This document shows, in pieces, positions 1 to 9,581 of a stretch of 64,000 nt of DNA. A program made the translations under genes and the position numbers. This DNA comes from Actinokineospora inagensis DSM 44258 (GTDB lineage: Bacteria > Actinomycetota > Actinomycetes > Mycobacteriales > Pseudonocardiaceae): assembly GCF_000482865.1 (NCBI RefSeq), contig NZ_AXWW01000017.1, positions 101,798 to 165,797 of the forward strand, given 5' to 3'. The first letter of the stretch is position 1. Every line of letters starts with the position of its first letter. The notes below the pieces were generated by a model. That model saw nothing but the letters and a program-made list of their open reading frames with translations. It did no database searches and was not told the origin of the DNA.

Positions 1-825
1 GAACGGCAGCGCGAGCGCGGCCAGCAGCAGGACCAACACGCTGAACAGCTTGTGGTCGTCCGAGACCGCGGAGAGCCAGCCCGCGAAACCGATCGCGTGC
101 AGCGCGCCGAACAGCCCCGCGAAGAACACGAGCAGGGACAAGAAGATGGGGCCGGAGTAGGTGGTCGAGCCGCCGCCGGAGTCGCTGCCCGAGTTGAGCA
201 GGCGGGCCACGGCGAACAGCAGGACCAGGAAGGACACCAGCAGAGCCGCGTAGGCGACCAGGCGCGGGACCTTGGTGTTCCACCGCGGCAGCGGCTCCAG
301 GTCACCGGCCTTGCTCACGAAGAACAGCACCAGCGACGCCACCAGGGTCACGATGCCGCCGAACGCGAACGCGCCGTCGGCGGCGGTGATCGCACCGAAC
401 CCACCGCCGTCGATCAACGGGAAGATCGTGTTGACCAGCGCGACCCCGGCGAGGCCGAGGCCGAGCGCGCGCAGCACCCGGCGCACCGGGATCCTGGGCA
501 CGAAGCTCAACGCGATCGCGGCGACGCCGGTGATCAGGGTGAACAGCCGGAAGCCGGTCACCGCGAACGGGGCGTCGAAGAACTGCAGGGTGGCCAGGTC
601 CGGGTAGGGACCGTCGTTCAACGGGAAGGTCACCCAGGGCAGCAGGGCACCGACGACCGCGAGCACACCGCCCGCGATGGCCAGCGGCCGCACCAGCCCG
701 GGTCGGCCGCCGAGGAACCGGGCCAGCGCACGGTACCCGGTGACCAGCAACCAGATGACGAGCAGACCGGCCGCCACGTAGAGCAGGAACTGGCCGAGCC
801 AGGACCAGCCAGGGGGAATGTTCAC
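1..825 (-). CDS. livM: Branched-chain amino acid ABC transporter permease LivM (3' part outside window)
   Basis: This gene runs off the left edge. It starts at a GTG (825) that overlaps the stop of the upstream livH gene by four bases (GTGA), so the two are translationally coupled. The 275 codons visible encode many hydrophobic segments (for example LLYVAAGLLVIWLL near the start). The conserved core of the LivM permease is not reached. This fits the long actinobacterial LivM form, which has an extra membrane region in front of the permease domain. The function call rests mainly on the position directly after livH and the binding-protein gene, plus the membrane character. Expected role: inner-membrane channel subunit for leucine, isoleucine and valine uptake. 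Confidence 0.7.
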   Translation of the reverse strand, partial: MNIPPGWSWLGQFLLYVAAGLLVIWLLVTGYRALARFLGGRPGLVRPLAIAGGVLAVVGALLPWVTFPLNDGPYPDLATLQFFDAPFAVTGFRLFTLITGVAAIALSFVPRIPVRRVLRALGLGLAGVALVNTIFPLIDGGGFGAITAADGAFAFGGIVTLVASLVLFFVSKAGDLEPLPRWNTKVPRLVAYAALLVSFLVLLFAVARLLNSGSDSGGGSTTYSGPIFLSLLVFFAGLFGALHAIGFAGWLSAVSDDHKLFSVLVLLLAALALPF

Positions 826-1751
826 GCGCGGACCCTTTCCGGCTCACCGAACAGGCCCTGCGGCCGGAACACCAGTACGACGATCAGCAGGACGAAGATC
901 CACACCAGGTCGTACTCGGTGCCACCGGGGAAGTACTGGCCCGCCATGGTCTTGATGACGCCGATGGTGAACCCGCCGATCACCGCGCCCTTGATCGATC
1001 CGACTCCGCCGAGCACGGCGGCGGTGAAGGCGAAGATCCCGTTGAGGAAGCCCGCCTCCGTGTCGACCGTGTTGATGTGGATGCCGTAGAGCACCGCCGC
1101 CAGGCCCGCGAGCGCGCCGCCGATGACGAAGGTCAGCACGATGGTGCGGTTGGGGTCGACGCCCATCAGCCGGGCGGTGTCCGGGTCCTGCGCGGTGGCG
1201 CGCATGGCCCGACCCATCCGGGACCGGGTGATGTAGGTCTGCAACAGCACCGCGCCGATGATCGACACCACCACCAGCAGGATGCCGGTGGACTGGATGA
1301 CGACCGTGCCGCCGGGGACGGCGAAGGTGATCGCCTTGTCCACGAACGCGCGCGGGACGCTGACCGCCGCGGTCGCGCCGGGGAAGAAGTTCCGCACGAA
1401 CTCCTTGAGCATCACCGACACGCCCAGCGCCGTGATCAACGGCGCCAACCGCGGCGCGTTGCGCAGCGGCCGGTAGGCGAAGCGCTCCATCAGCACCGCG
1501 AGCACCACGGCGACGAGCACCGCGCCGACGAGCATGCACGGCAGGGCGATCTGCCAGGTGCCCTGCCAACTCTGCGGGATGAACCACTTGTAGGTGGCGA
1601 GCGCACCGAACACGCTCACCATGAACACCTCGCCGTGCGCGAAGTTGATCAGTTGAATAATGCCGTACACCATCGTGTAGCCCAGGGCGATGAGCGCGAT
1701 CAGCGCGCCCAGCACCAGGCCGCTAGTTAGCTGCTGTAGCAGCGTGGCCAC
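822..1751 (-). CDS. livH: Branched-chain amino acid ABC transporter permease LivH
   Basis: 309-residue membrane permease. The N-terminus (SGLVLGALIALIALGYTMVYG, then INFAHGEVFM) is the classic LivH signature, and the protein ends with the usual FVLLIVVLVFRPQGLFG stretch. I chose the GTG at 1751 because a GGAGGT ribosome site lies four bases upstream; a longer frame reaching 1778 has no such signal. It sits between the binding-protein gene and livM, and overlaps livM by four bases. It forms the transmembrane pore with LivM and, with ATPases that are not in the window, imports hydrophobic amino acids. Confidence 0.93.
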   Translation of the reverse strand: MATLLQQLTSGLVLGALIALIALGYTMVYGIIQLINFAHGEVFMVSVFGALATYKWFIPQSWQGTWQIALPCMLVGAVLVAVVLAVLMERFAYRPLRNAPRLAPLITALGVSVMLKEFVRNFFPGATAAVSVPRAFVDKAITFAVPGGTVVIQSTGILLVVVSIIGAVLLQTYITRSRMGRAMRATAQDPDTARLMGVDPNRTIVLTFVIGGALAGLAAVLYGIHINTVDTEAGFLNGIFAFTAAVLGGVGSIKGAVIGGFTIGVIKTMAGQYFPGGTEYDLVWIFVLLIVVLVFRPQGLFGEPERVRA

Positions 1752-1765
1752 TTCTACCTCCAAGA

Positions 1766-1800
1766 GTGGCGGGGGCAAGCCGCCTGCCTGCCCCCGCCAC
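1766..1800 (-). terminator. Stem-loop between binding-protein gene and livH
   Basis: The 12-base arms at 1766-1777 and 1789-1800 are perfectly complementary and flank an 11-base loop. The hairpin lies just downstream of the binding-protein stop (1837) and upstream of the livH ribosome site. There is no T-run, so it may be a partial terminator or an mRNA-stabilising hairpin that keeps the binding protein in excess over the permeases. Confidence 0.7.
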
Positions 1801-1836
1801 GGTCCAGCTGTGGGTCAACTACTGAAGTGGTGCGGC

Positions 1837-3066
1837 TCAGCCGCCGAAGGTGCCGGTCTCGTCAGCGGCCCACTTGCCGCCGGACACCTTGTAGACGGTC
1901 AGCAGCTTGTTGGTGCTGTCGCCGTACTGGTCGAACTTGACCTCACCGGTGGCGCCCTGGGCCGAGTACGACTGGACGTTGGTGATCAGGTCGGCGCGCT
2001 TGCCGTCGCTCCACGCGGTGCCGCCGGACAGGGTCTTGGCCAGCGAACCGATGATGGCGTTGGTGGCGTCGTAGGAGAAGGCGCCGTACGCGCTGAAGTC
2101 GTCCTTGTACGCCTTGGCCTTGTACGCGCTGACGAACGCCTTGGCAGTGTCCAGCGTGTCGGTCGGGGCGCCGACCGAGGTGGCCAGGTCACCCTCCTTG
2201 CCGCCGAGCTCGATGAACTTCGGGTCGTAGATGCCGTCGCCGCCCATGACCGGGACGTTGAGACCGGCGTCCTTCATCTGCTTGGACAGCGGACCGGCCT
2301 GCGGGTACTCGCCGCCGTAGTACACCGCGTCCGGGTTGGAGCCGCGGATGGAGTTGATGACACCGCTGAAGTCGGTGTCCTTCTCGCCGACCTTGGCGAC
2401 GGCGGCGATCGCCGCGCCCTCCTTCACCGCTTCCTTCTTGAACTCCCCGGCCAAGCCCTCACCGTAGGTCTTGCCGTCGGTGATGACCGCGATGTTCTTC
2501 TTGCCCGCCTTGCCGACCAGGTACTTGGCCGCGAACGGGCCCTGCAGGTCGTCGGTGGCGCAGACGCGGAAGTAGTTCGCGTATTCCCGCTTGGGGTTGG
2601 TGCCGTAGTCGGTACCGCGCGTCAACGACGGGTTCGTGTTGGCGGGCGAGACCTGAACGATGTTCTTGGCCTTGAGGATCGGCTGCACGCTCTGCGCGAC
2701 CGACGAGTTCAAGGTGCCGACCACGCCGACCACGTTGGCGTTGGACGACAACCGGGTGGCGGCCTGGGCGCCGACCTGGGCGGTCGCCTGGTCGTCCTCG
2801 GTCTGCACCGACAGTTTGTAGCCGGGGACGGCGCATTTCTCGTTCGCCTGGTCCACCGCGAGCATCGCGGAGTTCTTGATGCCGAGACCGAGGGCTGACA
2901 GACCACCGGACTGTGGCGCGATGACGCCGATGACCAGGGTGCCCTTGCTCTGGTCGCAGCTCTGGTTGTTCCCCCCTGAGCCCGACTCGGTCTTGTTCGT
3001 GCTACAGGCTGCGAGCAACAACGCGCCGGCGACCAGCACCGCGGCCTTCACCGTGTGGTTTCGCAC
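1837..3066 (-). CDS. Branched-chain amino acid ABC transporter substrate-binding lipoprotein
   Basis: 409-residue secreted lipoprotein. Starting from the GTG at 3066 (AAGGGA upstream), the protein opens with a signal peptide ending in a lipobox (LLAAC, then S). The Cys should be lipidated and anchored outside the membrane. The body matches the Leu/Ile/Val-binding periplasmic fold: GTLVIGVIAPQSGGLSALG at the start, then NVVGVVGTLNSSVAQ, and the Y-G-G-E-Y-P-Q region in the middle. It is the first gene of the transporter unit, followed by a hairpin, livH and livM. It should capture branched-chain amino acids or similar ligands. The ligand cannot be told from sequence alone. Confidence 0.92.
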   Translation of the reverse strand: MRNHTVKAAVLVAGALLLAACSTNKTESGSGGNNQSCDQSKGTLVIGVIAPQSGGLSALGLGIKNSAMLAVDQANEKCAVPGYKLSVQTEDDQATAQVGAQAATRLSSNANVVGVVGTLNSSVAQSVQPILKAKNIVQVSPANTNPSLTRGTDYGTNPKREYANYFRVCATDDLQGPFAAKYLVGKAGKKNIAVITDGKTYGEGLAGEFKKEAVKEGAAIAAVAKVGEKDTDFSGVINSIRGSNPDAVYYGGEYPQAGPLSKQMKDAGLNVPVMGGDGIYDPKFIELGGKEGDLATSVGAPTDTLDTAKAFVSAYKAKAYKDDFSAYGAFSYDATNAIIGSLAKTLSGGTAWSDGKRADLITNVQSYSAQGATGEVKFDQYGDSTNKLLTVYKVSGGKWAADETGTFGG

Positions 3067-3331
3067 GTGATGTCCCTTCTCCGCTTTCGTCCGGACAATG
3101 CGTGTAAGCATGCCGAACCTCGCCCTCATACCTGTTGGAGGGTTCCGCCGGAAAGTAGTGACCGAATGCGACGTAGTCACGCGCCTGGGCTGCCTGTGAC
3201 CAGACTGCAATCAAACGACGGGTGGTGTTCGGGCTCCGGACATCTGAGGACGAACTTCGCGTGCTACACCGGACCCAGGTTTCACATCATGCGTGGACCT
3301 GGGCGCCGCCAAACGGGTTACGGTAGCGGGC

Positions 3332-5155
3332 ATGCGTCCGCGGACCCGGTTGCTGGCCTGCGGTTCCGCCGCGGCGGCCATCGCGGGTGCCGTGCTGGCG
3401 CTGCGCGGCGGGGACAGCGCGCCGCCGCCGGGCCCGGTTCCGCCGCCGCGGCCGCCACAGGTGACCCGGTACGCGGCCGACGATGTCGTACTGCCCGCAC
3501 CCGGCGAAGTGCCGGATACTCCGCGTGATCTCCGCCTACTCCCTTCCCCCGGTAGGTTGGTTGTTTCCTGGACCGGTTCCGTTCGAGCAACCGGTTACCA
3601 GGTGAACTGGGCGATCGGGGGACAGCGATCGGGTGGGCGGCTGGTGACCACTGAGGACACCCAACTCGACGGACTCACCGACGGTCAGAAGTACCTGGTC
3701 GAGGTACGCGCGGTGGACGCGTTCGGCCAGGTGTCGACCCCCGCGTCGGCCACCGGCGTCCCCGGACCGGGCGACCCGGCCTGGCGGACCGGGTTGACCG
3801 GGTTGTTGGACGACTTCCCCGATGATTCCTCCCTTCGAGCGGACACAGTCGGGTCGTCGTGGCACCTGTCCGGCTACCGAGGGTGCGTTGATCTGGGTGC
3901 GCGGGCGTCGACCGAGATCGGACTGCCGATAGATCTGGGTTGCGGCGCGGACGAGGCCGTGCTCCGCGCCCGCAGACCGATGACCCTCACGTCGTCCACA
4001 TCGGACCCAATGTTGGGTCGGGTGGCGGTGCTGACCGACGCCGCGGGACCCGGCGGTCGGCTGACCCTGGACTTGGTCCCCGGCCCCGCCGACCGGGTGG
4101 GGCCGGACTCGGCGCTGCCCGCCGGGACCATTCGGGGCGAACTGGACGACGGCGGCGCCCGAGTCCTGCCCGGTGGTTCGTTCGTCGCCGCGCCGGGCCC
4201 GCGCGGAGCCGGGGCACTGCACCTGGTGGAACTGACAGTTAGCGCTACCGGCGTGACGTTGTCGCAAGACGGCCGAGTGGTGGCGTCGTCGTCGGTAGTG
4301 CCTACCTGGCGGGATGCGTGGGTGTTGATTGGAGTACGTGGACCAGAAGGACGCCGCGTGCGGATTCACCTCGCGTCGGCGGGATTCACCGGCCCTCCGG
4401 GCCCAGTTCCGCAGGTAGTGGAAACACCGGTAAGTCTTGCCACACGACAAGTATTGGATCCCGACGCGATAGCACCATCTGCAGGCATTGTTCGTAGACC
4501 GCTAACGACAGCACTATCCGCACGGTTGATCGTCACCATGGCCGTCTCCCCCGGGATGGAAGTGTCCTCGACGCGGATTCAATTAGGCACGTATTCCTTG
4601 CCCGCGCGCCCAGCGGTGCTGTCGGACGGGGTGGTCACCGTCATCGCCGACGTTCCACGGGCGCTGCTGGGCGCGAACGGCCCGGACCCCCTCACCCCGC
4701 TCGTCGTACGAGCCGCAGGCGCGGGACCGGGCGCCCTCGTCCAGGAGAGCTACCTGGAACTGGTCCCCGCACCCGACGGCAGCCCCCGGACCACCACCCA
4801 ACCCGCGCGCACCGACCGGCAGCGCCCCACCACCGACGCCCTGCCCACCGCCACCCTCACCCTCGGCGACTCCGCCGGTCACCCCGCGGAAACCCCCACC
4901 GAGGGACGACTGGTCATCACCGTGACCATCAGTGGCGTCACCGCCCAGTGGGACACCGGCGCCCTCGAACCCGTCGCAGGCTTCCAACTCTGGCTCGACG
5001 GCCGGATGGTGGCCGCCCTCCCCACCGGCGGCACCGCGGGCGGCCGCTACGCCATCCCCGTCACCGCCACCCCCGGCGACCACAGTGCCGAGATCCGCGT
5101 CTTCGGCACCGCCACCGGCCGCGGCTCCACCCTCACCCAGTTCGCCGTCAGGTAA
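3332..5155 (+). CDS. Secreted protein with a fibronectin type III domain
   Basis: 607-residue protein. The chosen ATG (3332) is followed by a basic N-terminus and a hydrophobic stretch (LLACGSAAAAIAGAVLAL), a likely signal peptide or membrane anchor, then a proline-rich linker. Residues about 50-140 read as a fibronectin type III domain (P.DLRLLPSPGRLVVSWTGS, then GYQVNW and LTDGQKYLVEVRAVD). The middle (about 150-350) looks like a beta-sandwich of the concanavalin/LamG sort, but this is only an impression. The C-terminal third has Thr/Pro-rich linkers. No catalytic motif is recognised. It is probably displayed on or released from the cell. The ribosome site is weak, so the start is likely rather than certain. 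Confidence 0.75.
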   Translation: MRPRTRLLACGSAAAAIAGAVLALRGGDSAPPPGPVPPPRPPQVTRYAADDVVLPAPGEVPDTPRDLRLLPSPGRLVVSWTGSVRATGYQVNWAIGGQRSGGRLVTTEDTQLDGLTDGQKYLVEVRAVDAFGQVSTPASATGVPGPGDPAWRTGLTGLLDDFPDDSSLRADTVGSSWHLSGYRGCVDLGARASTEIGLPIDLGCGADEAVLRARRPMTLTSSTSDPMLGRVAVLTDAAGPGGRLTLDLVPGPADRVGPDSALPAGTIRGELDDGGARVLPGGSFVAAPGPRGAGALHLVELTVSATGVTLSQDGRVVASSSVVPTWRDAWVLIGVRGPEGRRVRIHLASAGFTGPPGPVPQVVETPVSLATRQVLDPDAIAPSAGIVRRPLTTALSARLIVTMAVSPGMEVSSTRIQLGTYSLPARPAVLSDGVVTVIADVPRALLGANGPDPLTPLVVRAAGAGPGALVQESYLELVPAPDGSPRTTTQPARTDRQRPTTDALPTATLTLGDSAGHPAETPTEGRLVITVTISGVTAQWDTGALEPVAGFQLWLDGRMVAALPTGGTAGGRYAIPVTATPGDHSAEIRVFGTATGRGSTLTQFAVR

Positions 5156-5312
5156 GGATCTTGCCCGTGGCGCGCGATCCCGGTTGGTTGTGCGACAACG
5201 GGTCACCGTCGGCCACCACCGGATCGGGGTGTGGCGAACCGGCGACGAACAGCGGGTGAAACAGGCTCGCGTCCGGGGTGCGAACAGGCCCGGTCGACCT
5301 AGCGTGCGGTGC

Positions 5313-7265
5313 ATGATCAGTGTGCGTCGCCTGGCGATGGCCAGTGCGTTGTGTGTGGTCTCCCTGCTCGTGTCGGTGAACCCGGCCGGAGCTGTGGGGA
5401 ACGGGGTGGATCCGACCGTGACGGCGATCCGCGAGCCCGTGAGCGGTCAGCTCGTCGACGACTGGAAGCTCGCAGGTCGGGCCAGCGCGTCGGGGGTGCA
5501 GGTGGCGCCGCAGTGGGTGTTGACGACTCGGCACGCGCCCGGGGCGGTCGGTGGGAAGTTCACCAACGCCTACGGAACCGCGACGATCGACGCGGTCACC
5601 TCCTGCGCCACCTCGAGCTGCGACCTCAGCCTGTCCCACCTGACCGCGCCCCTGTCCGCGCCCGCGTACCCCGACCTGCTCGACAACGGCCTCCCGCGCC
5701 TCGACGGCACCGTCGCCGGTTCCGCGCTCGTGGTCGGTATGGGCGGCGGCAAGCTCACCGCGGGGTGGACGACCCCCACCGGCATCCCCGAGCTGTCCAC
5801 CCTGGGTGCCCCGCCGACGGCGATCTCCGGTGACAGCGGCGGTCCCGCCTTCTACCACCGCCCCGGCGACCCGACCGGGCACCTGTTCGGCCTGATGACC
5901 TACGCCTCGCCGGGCGTGATCAGCGGGGTGCCGCAGTTCAACGCCGACGCGAAGGCGTTCATCACGGGCGTCGCCGGGACCGCGGTCCGCTGGACCACCT
6001 TCGACCAGCTCGGCCCCAAGCAGGTGCGGCCCGAGGCGATCACCGACTTCACCGCGACCGCCACCGCGACCACGATTCGGCTCAACTGGAACGCGGTGAC
6101 CGCCGCGCCGCCCGTCACCGCGTACACCGCCGTCTTGGTCAACCCGGACAACGCCGCCGACCGCAAGGTGGTGCGCACGACCGGGACCACGGCCGCCTTC
6201 ACCGTGGCGACCGGCGTCAAGTGGGCGGCGTTCGTGCTACCGGAGAGCGTGAACGGGCAGGCGTTGGTCCCTGCGGGCATGAACTCGTCGGGCACGGTCG
6301 TGACCTACATCTACTCCCGGTACGTCGCCGCCGCGGCGGCACCCGCGAACGCGGTCCACGACGTCGTCGTCACCGCCACCCCGGACGGCTTGCGCGTCGA
6401 GTGGGAGCGCGGGGCGGGCGCGGTGGCGGACGTGAACCACACCGAGGTCCGGCTGTGCCGCGGCAGCGACATCCAGTGCGTGGCCCCGTTCTACCGCGTG
6501 GACACCGAGAACCCCGCCGTCGACATCACCATCCCGGACGTGGCCTACGCCGACCACTTCATGCTGTCGCTGACCGACCGGAACCTGGTCGGCGCGGCGT
6601 ACCCGGTCACCACCGTCGCCACCTACCTGCCGCTGCGGGCACCGCTCCCGGCCCGGTCGGTCTCGGCGCACCTGACCGACACGACGTTGACGTTCGGCCT
6701 CGACCCGCGGGGCGACGACCCGATCACCATGTTCCCGCTCGGCCGCTACCGCCAGCACGCCACACCGGACATCTACATGGTCAGCTTCCTCGACCTGCAG
6801 GGCCGCAAACGCAGCCTCCCCACCGTCGACGTCGCCACCAGGCCGGCACTGGACGTCGTCCTGGCGTCCGCGAGGCTCACCCCGGGCCGCTACGACTTCA
6901 CCTTCACCCCGTACAACTGGATCTGGGGCCAGGGCACCCCGATCACCCTGTCCGTCCCGGTCGGCACCCCCGGCGACTACTCGGTCGCGGCGAAGGTGCC
7001 GCCCACCCCGGTAATCACCGGCGCGAACCCGATCACCTGGACCCAACCCACGCCGACGGCCACCCAGGCCCCGGTCGAGGGCTACCTGCTGGCCGAACAG
7101 GTCAGCGGTCAGGTCTACGAGGTCGGCCCGGACACCCGCGCGTTCGACCTGGGCTCGCTGCACCTGCAGTCCACCCAGCGCTGGCAGGTGATCGCGGTCA
7201 ACTACGACTCCGGCCAGTCCCTCCCGGCGACCGGCCCCGAGGTCGACGTCCCCATCCAGGACTGA
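5313..7265 (+). CDS. Secreted trypsin-like serine protease with C-terminal FnIII-like domains
   Basis: 650-residue secreted protein. The signal peptide (residues 1-28) ends near NPAGAVGNG. The first about 220 residues have the chymotrypsin fold: catalytic His74 in VLTTRHAP, a probable Asp in the SSCDLSLSHL segment, and catalytic Ser175 in ISGDSGGPAFY. Cysteines in the CATSSC segment may form a disulfide. From about residue 235 come fibronectin-type repeats (ITDFTATATATTIRLNWNAV, then a second at about 350), probably for binding to a polymer or the cell wall. The trypsin-type TAAHC motif is altered to TTRHA, so activity should be tested. A strong hairpin terminator follows directly. Confidence 0.85.
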   Translation: MISVRRLAMASALCVVSLLVSVNPAGAVGNGVDPTVTAIREPVSGQLVDDWKLAGRASASGVQVAPQWVLTTRHAPGAVGGKFTNAYGTATIDAVTSCATSSCDLSLSHLTAPLSAPAYPDLLDNGLPRLDGTVAGSALVVGMGGGKLTAGWTTPTGIPELSTLGAPPTAISGDSGGPAFYHRPGDPTGHLFGLMTYASPGVISGVPQFNADAKAFITGVAGTAVRWTTFDQLGPKQVRPEAITDFTATATATTIRLNWNAVTAAPPVTAYTAVLVNPDNAADRKVVRTTGTTAAFTVATGVKWAAFVLPESVNGQALVPAGMNSSGTVVTYIYSRYVAAAAAPANAVHDVVVTATPDGLRVEWERGAGAVADVNHTEVRLCRGSDIQCVAPFYRVDTENPAVDITIPDVAYADHFMLSLTDRNLVGAAYPVTTVATYLPLRAPLPARSVSAHLTDTTLTFGLDPRGDDPITMFPLGRYRQHATPDIYMVSFLDLQGRKRSLPTVDVATRPALDVVLASARLTPGRYDFTFTPYNWIWGQGTPITLSVPVGTPGDYSVAAKVPPTPVITGANPITWTQPTPTATQAPVEGYLLAEQVSGQVYEVGPDTRAFDLGSLHLQSTQRWQVIAVNYDSGQSLPATGPEVDVPIQD

Positions 7266-7271
7266 GTCCAC

Positions 7272-7308
7272 GCCCGGGGCCCACGCGCACACGGCGTGGG
7301 CTCCGGGC
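7272..7308 (+). terminator. Rho-independent-type hairpin after the protease gene
   Basis: Arms of 15 bases at 7272-7286 and 7294-7308 pair with one G-U wobble around a 7-base loop, six bases after the protease stop codon. There is no T-tract, as is common in high-GC actinobacteria. Confidence 0.75.
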
Positions 7309-7659
7309 ACGACACAGTGGACCCACGTGACGTTCCCGGGCCGCGCGAGACGGTTGGCGGCCACCGCGAATAATCCACTAAGGACATTCGCCCGGACGTT
7401 CCACGGGAGGGGCAACGGTCGTTGGGTGTCGCAAGGCCGAGGCCCCCAAGACGCGCACACTCACCCAGCGCTGAATTGCTCGCTCCCACCGCCATGACAT
7501 TCTCGACTCCACGACGAAGCTCACCCGCGACGACGCGAACACGTCGACCAGCACGGTCCCGGTCCAACCGGCGGGCCGAGACCGGTCTTGATCTCGTCCC
7601 GGTGAGGAACCTTCCCGATCCCCGGGACGACGGCCGCACATTCACTCCATCGAGCGACG
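7309..7659. other. Intergenic stretch, no gene seen
   Basis: Apart from the hairpin just before it, this 351-base stretch between the protease and pdtaR (convergent genes) shows no reading frame with a plausible start, codon use or family motif. Confidence 0.6.
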
Positions 7660-8259
7660 TCAGGTGATGTTCTCCACGACCGCCTCGGCGACGGCCTTCA
7701 TCGTGGTCCGGCGGTCCATCGCCGTCCGCTGGATCCAGCGGAACGCCTCGGGCTCGGAGAGGCCCTGCTTGGCCATCAGCAGCCCCTTGGCCCGCTCGAT
7801 CACCTTCCGCGTCTCCAACCGCTCGGTCAGCCCCGCGACCTCGTTCTCCAACGCCTGCAACTCGGAGAACCGGCTCACCGCCAACTCGATCGCGGGCACC
7901 AGGTCGTGCTTGGCGAACGGCTTCACCAGGTACGCCATCGCCCCCGCGTCCCGCGCCCGCTCCACCAGGTCCCGCTGCGAAAACGCCGTCAACATCACCA
8001 CCGGCGCGATCCGCTCCCCCGCGATCATGGTCGCCGCGTCGATCCCATCCATCTTCGGCATCTTCACGTCCAGGATCACCAGGTCAGGCCGCAACTCCCC
8101 AGCCAGCCGCACAGCCTCCTCGCCGTCCCCCGCCTCCCCCGCGACCTCATACCCCTCTTCGCGCAGCATCTCCACCAGGTCGAGCCGAATCAACGCCTCG
8201 TCCTCGGCCACCAGCACACGACGGGCAGTGGGCTGGGCCTCGGCAGCCACCTCGGTCAC
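7660..8259 (-). CDS. pdtaR: ANTAR-domain response regulator PdtaR
   Basis: 199-residue two-component response regulator. The receiver domain (about residues 14-130) shows the acidic pocket (VAEDEAL), the phospho-acceptor Asp64 in VILDVKMPKMDG, the Thr in MLTAFS and the Lys in YLVKPFA. The C-terminal ANTAR RNA-binding domain (about 135-196) has the typical LETRKVIERAKGLLM and AFRWIQRTAMDRR motifs. Length and order match the mycobacterial PdtaR (Rv1626) family, which is phosphorylated by PdtaS and acts as an antiterminator by binding paired hairpins in leader RNAs. Start is GTG 8259, preceded by GAGGA. No partner kinase gene lies in the window. A tRNA-Leu gene lies close by in the opposite orientation. 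Confidence 0.95.
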   Translation of the reverse strand: MTEVAAEAQPTARRVLVAEDEALIRLDLVEMLREEGYEVAGEAGDGEEAVRLAGELRPDLVILDVKMPKMDGIDAATMIAGERIAPVVMLTAFSQRDLVERARDAGAMAYLVKPFAKHDLVPAIELAVSRFSELQALENEVAGLTERLETRKVIERAKGLLMAKQGLSEPEAFRWIQRTAMDRRTTMKAVAEAVVENIT

Positions 8260-8402
8260 CGGGGTCCTCCTCAGATCACGACCAGAGCCTGCAGCCTACC
8301 GCCAGACCCCCACCCACCCCCGCCCCACCACACGTGACCGCGCCAACACCCAACCCCCACCCACGCCCCACCCACCCACTCCCGTAAAGTCACACCCCGC
8401 AC

Positions 8403-8476
8403 GCCCCCGTAGCCCAACCGGCAGAGGCAGCGGACTCAAAATCCGTCCAGTGTGCGTTCGAATCGCACCGGGGGCA
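8403..8476 (+). tRNA. tRNA-Leu (anticodon CAA), short variable loop
   Basis: The acceptor stem GCCCCCG (8403-8409) pairs with CGGGGGC (8469-8475), followed by discriminator A; CCA is not encoded. The anticodon loop CTCAAAA gives anticodon CAA (codon UUG). The T arm GTGCG-TTCGAAT-CGCAC is perfect. The variable region is only about five bases (CCAGT), whereas leucine tRNAs normally carry a long variable arm, so the amino-acid assignment rests on the anticodon. Confidence 0.88.
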
Positions 8477-9581
8477 CTCGCTCTGGGTGAACCGTGTTCG
8501 TGGAAAGCGCGAAGCGGGACGCTCGTCGGTTCTTTTGGGGTGCGACCCCAGGCCTGCCTGGAGGGCTGCGCCCCGGACCCCGACCGGTGGGCGTGTGGAT
8601 GCGGTACGAGCCGCTCGGTCCGGCCGGTTGTTGTTCGATGAGGCTTGTTCAGCGGCGTAGGAGTAGAGGCCGATGACGGCCGAGATGGCCGTGGTGGGCC
8701 GCCGGTGGTCGGTGTGAAGGTGGATCAAGGTGAGGATGCCGGACCGGACATATCCCGTGTCGCCGAGCAAGTCCGCCGCAGATACGCCAATGTCACCACC
8801 ACCGACCGGAACAAGCCCAGGATCGGCGGCCACCCGCCACTGTTCTCCACGGTCGCCCGGTGGATGAGAACGCACAATCACACGCCGGACAACAGGTTCA
8901 CCGAACCGCTTCGACGCAACCTGGCCGTCCCCGCGGTCTGCGTGCCCTCGCCCGACAGCAGCGCCCGACAGCACTGCGACCGCTGCTCACGCGTCTGTCC
9001 GCCACCCGCGTCCACGCTCATCAACTCTTCCGTTCCCCTGCTGTACGAGCCCTGAGCTTGACCTCCACCCAGTGACCTTGAGCGTCCGGTCCAGCAACCA
9101 AAGTGATGATCATTCATCGATGGTCACGGCGAATCCGAGTCGGTCTCTCCTTCGGGTGGTGGGTCTTGGGTTGGGTCGCCGTGGGTGTTCGGCGTTGCTA
9201 GGTTCGGCACGGCAATGCCTGCTTGGCGGTTCGGCGGCGGGGGCGTTCCGCTGTGCCGATCCGTGTGGACGGCGTCTGGGAGGCGCGTTCGGATGTGTGC
9301 GGCGATCGGTTCAGGGTGCGCGGTGAGCACCGCAGGGAGTCTGCTTCCGGCCGGTCGACGAAGAGCATTCCCCAGAGCAGGACGGTAGGACGCCACGGCC
9401 CAGGTGTGAGTTCCTGCTTGCCGTCGCGATTCCGCCTGCTCCACCGTGGCTTGCGTGGAGTGATGTTGTCGGGACCACGCGTGCGACTGGGGCGACGTTC
9501 CCACCTGCACCGCGAAACGCCTCCCTACATGAAGTCTTCTCCTGACCCCCACCGGAACCGAAACACCGACCAAGGAGAGAC
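8477..9581. other. 1.1 kb intergenic stretch, no convincing gene
   Basis: Frames here have low-complexity translations and no ribosome site or recognisable motif. One frame around 8720-8870 on the plus strand (D-I-S-R-V-A-E-Q-V) and one on the minus strand near 9130-9300 look mildly protein-like but could not be tied to a family. No integrase or att repeat is visible beside the tRNA gene. Confidence 0.5.

Noticed and set aside
8390..8974. Minus-strand frame covering the tRNA gene
   Set aside because: It runs antisense through the tRNA and has no ribosome site or motif.
9124..9573. Minus-strand 149-codon frame
   Set aside because: Pro/Arg/His-rich, unlike a folded protein, and no recognisable family; kept only as an uncertain region.
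8477..9581. Integrated element at the tRNA gene
   Set aside because: No integrase, no repeat of the tRNA 3' end and no phage-like gene in the following sequence.
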